Source: an uncultured Muribaculaceae bacterium (GTDB lineage Bacteria; Bacteroidota; Bacteroidia; Bacteroidales; Muribaculaceae). From it: 54,145 nt of DNA. Shown piece after piece: positions 50,688-54,145 of this stretch. The stretch is taken from assembly GCA_910588065.1 (NCBI GenBank), contig CAJUPZ010000020.1, positions 1-54,145 of the forward strand, in the 5' to 3' direction. Position 1 is the first letter of the stretch. Each line of letters starts with the position of its first letter. Below the pieces are notes generated by a model, which had not been told where the DNA came from, searched no databases, and saw only the letters and a program-made list of their open reading frames with translations. Made by a program: the position numbers and the translations under genes.

Positions 50688-51730
50688 CAGTACATCGGAG
50701 TGAACGGTTTGGATTTATGCATGAGGGAGTTTGCACAGCCGACTGCGTCTGCGGTCTTGGTCATGTCGAGTTTCATCACCGGTGCTCCGGGACGGAGGTC
50801 ACACTTGGCAAGGTCGACATACACCACCCCGAGATGGGTCACAACGTCAAAGTAGTACTGCCGGTCGCGCAGATTGGCAAACGACCGCCATTGGGTTGAC
50901 GACACATTCGGCTCGCCGTTCACCTCATAGAGGTAGGGCACGGACACATTCATCAGAATGCTGCGCACAACCGGCAGCGCTACCGAGGCGTCGCCGCTCT
51001 TCTCCACATTTTGCTCAAAGAACGACGCTCTGACAAAGCGGTCGGGGCTCTTGACTGTGCCGGGCAGCATGTTCACCCCCCCTATGCCCTTCCAGTAGTT
51101 GTTGATGGCTGTCATCTGCGGATACGGAGGGTCGTTGGTAAGCACACGCACCGAGCTGTTGTCGTATATCTTTATGTTGCCGTTGTCAAATTCAAACACC
51201 GCGCAGTCGCCCGAAGCATCGGTAATGGCCCAGTGGAGGGTGGACACGGTGCCGCCGTCAAAAGTGGCTCCGGCAACCGTGAATTCCTGCTTTTTCAGCT
51301 CGGCCACAGCCTCGGCGGTGGTGGCGTTGCGGTCAAGAATCCAGGCGACAAACACCGCGAGCGACATATCGGGACGGCCGGCTGTGCTGTCGTTGACATA
51401 CACTGTGCCCTTGCAGAACAGCCCGTTGACACACAGCCCCTTCTCATTCATTCCCTCGGTGATGCCGCCGTCATAGCTCACGGCATACACTGAGCCGTAG
51501 CGCGAGGTCCATTTCACCGCGCCGGCTGTGGTGTTGCCCACCTTGGCCATGCCGCGGGGATAGACGTAGAGATTTGTGGGGATAGGGGTTTTCCAGTCAA
51601 GCGACCGGCCTACGATAACAAGAGTGCTGTCGCCCTGATAGGCAACAAGCGAACAGGCCTGCGGCTGCGGTGCCGCTATAGCCGCTGCCGCTGCGATTGC
51701 GGCGCCCGCTATGATTTTTTTGATAGCCAT
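50687..51730 (-). CDS. Choloylglycine hydrolase-family (bile salt hydrolase/penicillin V acylase-like) enzyme
   Basis: A 347-residue Ntn-hydrolase. The signal peptide ends PQPQA and the next residue, Cys26, becomes the N-terminal nucleophile, as in Gram-negative bile salt hydrolases. With Cys26 as 1 in the mature chain, Arg42, Asp45 (GRSLDW), Asn102 (GLCVNGLF) and Asn199 (VLTNDPPYPQ) and Arg231/Arg234 (LPGTVKSPDRFVRASFF) fall at the catalytic positions, so it should be active. The LPG..SPDRFVRA loop is typical of this family. Whether it prefers conjugated bile acids, penicillin V or N-acyl amino lipids cannot be told from sequence. A -7 box ends only four bases before the ATG. Confidence 0.92.
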   Translation of the reverse strand: MAIKKIIAGAAIAAAAAIAAPQPQACSLVAYQGDSTLVIVGRSLDWKTPIPTNLYVYPRGMAKVGNTTAGAVKWTSRYGSVYAVSYDGGITEGMNEKGLCVNGLFCKGTVYVNDSTAGRPDMSLAVFVAWILDRNATTAEAVAELKKQEFTVAGATFDGGTVSTLHWAITDASGDCAVFEFDNGNIKIYDNSSVRVLTNDPPYPQMTAINNYWKGIGGVNMLPGTVKSPDRFVRASFFEQNVEKSGDASVALPVVRSILMNVSVPYLYEVNGEPNVSSTQWRSFANLRDRQYYFDVVTHLGVVYVDLAKCDLRPGAPVMKLDMTKTADAVGCANSLMHKSKPFTPMY

Positions 51731-51734
51731 AATG

Positions 51735-51742
51735 CAAAGTTA
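51735..51742 (-). promoter_or_regulatory. -7 box TAACTTTG four bases before the bile-salt-hydrolase-like gene
   Basis: A minus-strand TAACTTTG exactly matches TAnnTTTG. Its end is four bases from the ATG at 51730, so the mRNA would be nearly leaderless. Confidence 0.5.
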
Positions 51743-51837
51743 CAATTAGAATTTAACATTTTAACGCTATTTTCTACCATTTGGTTCTATTTTCTTAAAA
51801 ATACCGGAGCCATGCCCACGACTACCTGTTTTTATAC

Positions 51838-51845
51838 TACCTTTG
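51838..51845 (+). promoter_or_regulatory. -7 box TACCTTTG for nfo
   Basis: TACCTTTG lies 29 bases before the nfo ATG at 51875, which also rules out the longer start at 51812. Confidence 0.55.
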
Positions 51846-51874
51846 CGTATCATAATCTCAAAAACTTAGCTGAA

Positions 51875-52729
51875 ATGAAATATATAGGTGCTCATGTGAG
51901 CGTTGAATCAGGTGTGAGCAACGCTCCGCTCAATGCCGCTAAAATTGGTGCAAAGGCTTTTGCGCTGTTCACCCGGAACCCCTCGCGATGGACCTCCCCG
52001 GCGCTCAAAGACAAGGAAGTGGCCGCCTTCAAGGCCAACTGCATTGAACTCGGCTACTCGCCGGAGCATATCCTGCCCCACGACAGCTACCTCATAAATC
52101 TCGGCTCACCGGACCCCGAGAAACTTCAGAAGAGCCGCGAGGCTTTTCTTGACGAATTCCGTAGATGCGAGCAGCTGGGACTCACAATGCTCAACTTTCA
52201 CCCCGGAAGCCACCTGAAGCTGATTGACACAGAAGCTTGCCTCGACCTCATTGCTGAGTCAATCAATCTTGCCCTTGAGCAGACTGCCGGAGTGAAAGCG
52301 GTGATTGAAAACACCGCAGGGCAGGGCAGCAACCTCGGATTCACCTTTGCCCAGATAGGCCATATCATCAGCAAGGTAACCGACAAAAGCCGCATCGGGG
52401 TGTGCGTGGACACATGCCATGCCTTCGCTGCCGGTTACAACCTCGCCACCCCCGATGGCTACAAAGCCGCTTGGGATGAGTTTGACCGCGAAATAGGGTT
52501 TGAATACCTCAGCGCAATGCACATCAACGATTCCAAGAAGGGGGTCGGCTGCAAGGTAGACCGCCATGAGTGTATCGGCAAGGGCGCAATCGGCGAAAAC
52601 TTTTTCAAAATGCTGATGGCTGACAAACGGATGGACAACATTCCCCTGATTCTTGAAACGCCTGACATGGACCTGTGGCAGCAGGAAATAGAATGGCTTT
52701 ACTCCCTTGTGCCCTCAGAAGCTGAATAG
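51875..52729 (+). CDS. nfo: Endonuclease IV (deoxyribonuclease IV)
   Basis: A 284-residue TIM-barrel AP endonuclease with three zinc ions, the same length as E. coli Nfo. It cuts 5' of abasic sites in base-excision repair. Seen: KYIGAHVSVESGVSNAP, MLNFHPGSHLK, VIENTAGQGSNLGFTFAQIGHI, GVCVDTCHAFAAGYNL, MHINDSKKGVGCKVDRHECIGKGAIG and ILETPDMDLWQQEI, together holding the conserved zinc-ligand His, Glu and Asp residues. The frame is open to 51812, but MKYIGAH is the family start. Its end overlaps the convergent DUF6808-like gene by 15 bases. Confidence 0.97.
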   Translation: MKYIGAHVSVESGVSNAPLNAAKIGAKAFALFTRNPSRWTSPALKDKEVAAFKANCIELGYSPEHILPHDSYLINLGSPDPEKLQKSREAFLDEFRRCEQLGLTMLNFHPGSHLKLIDTEACLDLIAESINLALEQTAGVKAVIENTAGQGSNLGFTFAQIGHIISKVTDKSRIGVCVDTCHAFAAGYNLATPDGYKAAWDEFDREIGFEYLSAMHINDSKKGVGCKVDRHECIGKGAIGENFFKMLMADKRMDNIPLILETPDMDLWQQEIEWLYSLVPSEAE

Positions 52730-53212
52730 TCTGTAGCTCACACCTATACCGATATAAGGCCGGATACCGCACGGAGTGGCGGAAACACCGGCGCCGACAC
52801 CAACGCTCCACCGGCTATGACGGCCCGGCGGCTGGATGACAGTGCGGCTCACCTCCGGCCACTCCTTATATATTACAAGCGAATCAAGCCGCGGACTGAT
52901 GCCGCTCACATACGCATCATATTCATCACCGCTGTAACGGCGCACCACACGCGGCAGCTCAATATCAACACTGTCGCCGCACTCCGCACTGTCAATTTTC
53001 AGCTCTGCCCGGGCAACAGTGACGGCAGTGCGGCCGGCTCTGTACCCGCTTTTCAGCACAGGCTCCGTTATAATAACAGTGTCGCGCATCATCACGGTAT
53101 CGACCTTCACCACCTGCACCTCACATATTTCGGTGCTCCTCTTTTTCGCACCCGCGAAATAACCGAGCGCAAACATAGCGCATGCGGCCAAAACAAATCC
53201 AAACTTCCTCAT
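52715..53212 (-). CDS. Single-helix anchored periplasmic protein, DUF6808-like
   Basis: A 165-residue protein. An N-terminal hydrophobic helix (about 4-20, FGFVLAACAMFALGYFAGA) followed by KKR anchors or exports it; the rest is soluble. The middle (YSGDEYDAYVSGISPRLDSLVIY) resembles a motif I recall from DUF6808 proteins, which are frequent in Bacteroidales mobile elements, but the match is from memory. The C-terminus, WSVGVGAGVSATPCGIRPYIGIGVSYRLFSF, resembles two barrel-like strands. I start it at the ATG 53212; a -7 box at 53227-53234 rules out the longer frame to 53269. Function unknown. It is the last gene before the hairpin array. Confidence 0.65.
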   Translation of the reverse strand: MRKFGFVLAACAMFALGYFAGAKKRSTEICEVQVVKVDTVMMRDTVIITEPVLKSGYRAGRTAVTVARAELKIDSAECGDSVDIELPRVVRRYSGDEYDAYVSGISPRLDSLVIYKEWPEVSRTVIQPPGRHSRWSVGVGAGVSATPCGIRPYIGIGVSYRLFSF

Positions 53213-53226
53213 AGCTTTTTTTGCAG

Positions 53227-53234
53227 CAAAATTA
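53227..53234 (-). promoter_or_regulatory. -7 box TAATTTTG for the DUF6808-like gene
   Basis: A minus-strand TAATTTTG lies 14 bases before the ATG at 53212, giving a leader of under ten bases. Confidence 0.5.
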
Positions 53235-53316
53235 CAACCGCCTCCCCCCGGTTTCATGCGAATTTGCACATTTGAGTTGGTAGTTTTTAGTTTTTAGTTG
53301 AGGGAGGGGCGTAGGG

Positions 53317-53333
53317 ACATGCCTTTGGCATGT
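53317..53333. repeat. Stem-loop ACATGCC-TTT-GGCATGT
   Basis: Perfect 7-bp stem with three-base loop, preceded by the GTAGGG lead-in (53311) that also starts the repeats at 939 and 53749. An outer GGG/CCC pair extends it across an AAAA bulge. Confidence 0.7.
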
Positions 53334-53368
53334 AAAACCCTAAAAGTCAGGGGGGGGGCGGAGACGCC

Positions 53369-53390
53369 TGAGCACCCGGCGGGTGCGATT
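53369..53390 (+). repeat. CTGA-type stem-loop, copy 1 (GCACCC-GGC-GGGTGC)
   Basis: TGA (53369-53371), a perfect 6-bp stem with loop GGC (53372-53386), then GATT. A degraded upstream partner, GGCG-GAGA-CGCC, lies at 53357-53368. Confidence 0.65.
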
Positions 53391-53622
53391 ATCTTATATT
53401 GATCTGGATTTTGGTAATTTCCACCCGCGGTGAGCGGGTGTCCGGAAAATGGCGTGTCGGTGGAGCGAAGCGAGACCACACGATAGCGCATCCCCCAAAA
53501 TAAGACCCGCAGTGCGCGGGTAGCGAGAGGAGAGACGACACACCTTCCGCACCGCATGGCAGTGATGACCTCGGCAAGGCCTGAGCGCGGAATGCGTTTA
53601 TTTCTGCATCGATAGCATTTTA

Positions 53623-53660
53623 GCGTCGGAGACACCTGAGCGCAGGATGCGCGTTATCTC
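53623..53660 (+). repeat. Double stem-loop, copy 2
   Basis: First hairpin GCGTC-GGA-GACAC (one mismatch, 53623-53635), then CTGA, then GCGCA-GGA-TGCGC (53640-53652), then GTTATCTC. Same order as copy 3 at 53797. A degraded single unit (CTGA, GCGC, GGA, ATGCG) precedes it at 53581-53596. Confidence 0.65.
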
Positions 53661-53665
53661 GTTAG

Positions 53666-53684
53666 CCGCACACGCAGTGTGCGG
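53666..53684. repeat. Stem-loop CCGCACAC-GCA-GTGTGCGG
   Basis: Perfect 8-bp stem with a GCA loop closed by C-G, the longest perfect arm in the array. Confidence 0.7.
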
Positions 53685-53705
53685 ATTACCAGACAGATAC
53701 GCCGA

Positions 53706-53722
53706 TGGTGCCGGAGGTACCA
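53706..53722 (+). repeat. Stem-loop TGGTGCC-GGA-GGTACCA, with inverted copy at 53944
   Basis: Seven pairs including one G-T around a GGA loop. The inverted complement of 15 of these bases recurs exactly at 53944-53958, about 240 bases away. Confidence 0.65.
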
Positions 53723-53796
53723 CACAGCACCCACCGCGCATGCATCACGTAGGGGCGCCGATACATCGCGCCCACATCATCCTATCCACCGCATAG

Positions 53797-53835
53797 GGCG
53801 TCGGAGACGCCTGAGCGCAGGCTGCGCGATGTCAT
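53797..53835 (+). repeat. Double stem-loop, copy 3 (best preserved)
   Basis: GGCGTC-GGA-GACGCC (perfect 6 bp, 53797-53811), then TGA, then GCGCA-GGC-TGCGC (perfect 5 bp, 53815-53827), then GATGTCATC. Type example for the array. Confidence 0.7.
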
Positions 53836-53897
53836 CTACAACCCCTGCACGAGCGCGCAGCGCGAGGCCTGGGGTAGCAGAGCCCTCCTCTCTCCTC

Positions 53898-53922
53898 TGA
53901 GCCTCGGAGAGGCGATGTTATT
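53898..53922 (+). repeat. CTGA-type stem-loop, copy 4 (GCCTC-GGA-GAGGC)
   Basis: TGA, perfect 5-bp stem with GGA loop (53901-53913), then GATGTTATTG. The flanks match copies 1 and 3 but the arms are different. Confidence 0.65.
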
Positions 53923-53982
53923 GAATATGAGCCATTTTAGGTCTGGTACCTCCGGCACAATTTTCGTTGGGGCGGTGCCTGC

Positions 53983-54001
53983 CCCCGCACTTCGTACGGG
54001 G
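53983..54001. repeat. Stem-loop CCCCGCAC-TTC-GTACGGGG
   Basis: Eight pairs with one C-A mismatch on the plus strand, which reads as G-T on the minus strand, where the loop is GAA. Confidence 0.6.
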
Positions 54002-54015
54002 ATAACAAAATTGAC

Positions 54016-54028
54016 GAGCCTACGGCTC
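54016..54028. repeat. Stem-loop GAGCC-TAC-GGCTC
   Basis: Perfect 5-bp stem; on the minus strand the loop is GTA closed by C-G. Confidence 0.55.
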
Positions 54029-54077
54029 TTTGCTACCTTTCACACCTGTAGCTTTCTGTCCCCTGCTTTTTTTTCAA

Positions 54078-54101
54078 GCGCCCGGAGGACGCGATTATAT
54101 T
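54078..54101 (+). repeat. Stem-loop GCGCCC-GGA-GGACGC followed by GATTATATT
   Basis: Six pairs with one C-A mismatch around a GGA loop (54078-54092); the 3' flank GATTATATTG matches the flank of copies 1 and 4. It lies next to a -7 box. Confidence 0.55.
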
Positions 54102-54110
54102 GTTAACTTT

Positions 54111-54118
54111 TACCTTTG
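54111..54118 (+). promoter_or_regulatory. -7 box TACCTTTG for a gene beyond the right edge
   Basis: TACCTTTG matches TAnnTTTG. No start codon follows within the last 27 bases that opens a recognisable gene, so the transcript presumably belongs to a gene outside the window. Confidence 0.4.
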
Positions 54119-54145
54119 TACCCGAGATTCAGAGTTGACATTTGC

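Larger units (their letters stand above)
53301..54100. repeat. Dense array of short stem-loops, non-coding
   Basis: This 800-base stretch holds no convincing gene but about 17 small inverted repeats, almost all with 4- to 8-bp arms and mostly three-base loops. They begin near 53317, 53357, 53372, 53422, 53460, 53505, 53623, 53640, 53666, 53706, 53753, 53797, 53815, 53853, 53901, 53944, 53969, 53983, 54016 and 54078. Arms differ between copies yet still pair, and eight on the plus and three on the minus strand have a GNA loop closed by C-G. A nine-G run lies at 53350-53358. No transposase or integrase gene is next to it in the window. Confidence 0.75.

Noticed and set aside
53350..53358. Nine-G run in the hairpin array as a phase-variation switch
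   Set aside because: No gene or promoter lies around it, so nothing would be switched as far as I can see.
53341..53840. Possible CRISPR array because of recurring GGAGACGCCTGAGC-like words
   Set aside because: Copies are unevenly spaced, vary in the arms, and there are no unique spacers of constant length or cas genes.
53679..53900. Open frame of 73 codons in the hairpin array
   Set aside because: Composition is Arg/Ala/His-rich from stem-loop GC content, it crosses several hairpins, and it has no recognisable domain or promoter box.
53915..54106. Open frame of 63 codons at the right end
   Set aside because: It runs through three hairpins and resembles no protein family; more likely a chance frame.

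Overview
The window reads as ordinary chromosome of a Bacteroidota, most likely order Bacteroidales and probably a gut Muribaculaceae-like lineage. The reasons are recurrent -7 promoter boxes of the form TAnnTTTG, few Shine-Dalgarno sites, families largely confined to this phylum (DUF3127, DUF4295, DUF4421, PF14905-type outer-membrane barrels) and a host-glycan and bile flavour (alpha-L-fucosidase, bile-salt-hydrolase-like enzyme). The family-level placement is an inference. No insertion sequence, prophage or CRISPR array is seen.

Left part (1-16 kb): a flavin-reductase-like protein, a small membrane protein, tRNA-Ser(CGA), an overlapping HipA-like kinase/DUF3037 pair and an Fsr-type MFS exporter. 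Then come a fucosidase-cutC-transglutaminase operon, a DUF3127 protein with an SSB-like tail, DUF695, an Omp85-type barrel, rsfS-ftsH, and an aminotransferase overlapping a LolE-like permease.

Middle (16-32 kb): a TPR protein with an M3 peptidase, a ROK kinase with fmt, a two-gene ThrE exporter led by a tiny overlapping membrane ORF and followed by a LysR regulator, and two large PF14905 barrels separated by tRNA-Met(CAT). The first barrel has a nine-G run inside its promoter spacer.

Right part (31-53 kb): housekeeping genes. nadC and rlmH diverge from a perfectly palindromic double -7 box. A metF-holB-addB-hemW operon follows, then rpmB-rpmG-DUF4295, tsaD-cinA, typA, a pcrA-nspC-glycosyltransferase-radC operon, a choloylglycine hydrolase coupled to a DUF4421 protein, and nfo.

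The last ~850 bases (about 53.3-54.1 kb) are the strangest part. They carry no convincing gene but about 17 short stem-loops. Many have three-base loops of GNA type closed by C-G, on one strand or the other. One subfamily keeps loop and flanks (CTGA...GAT) constant while its arms change with mostly preserved pairing. I know of no named family that matches.
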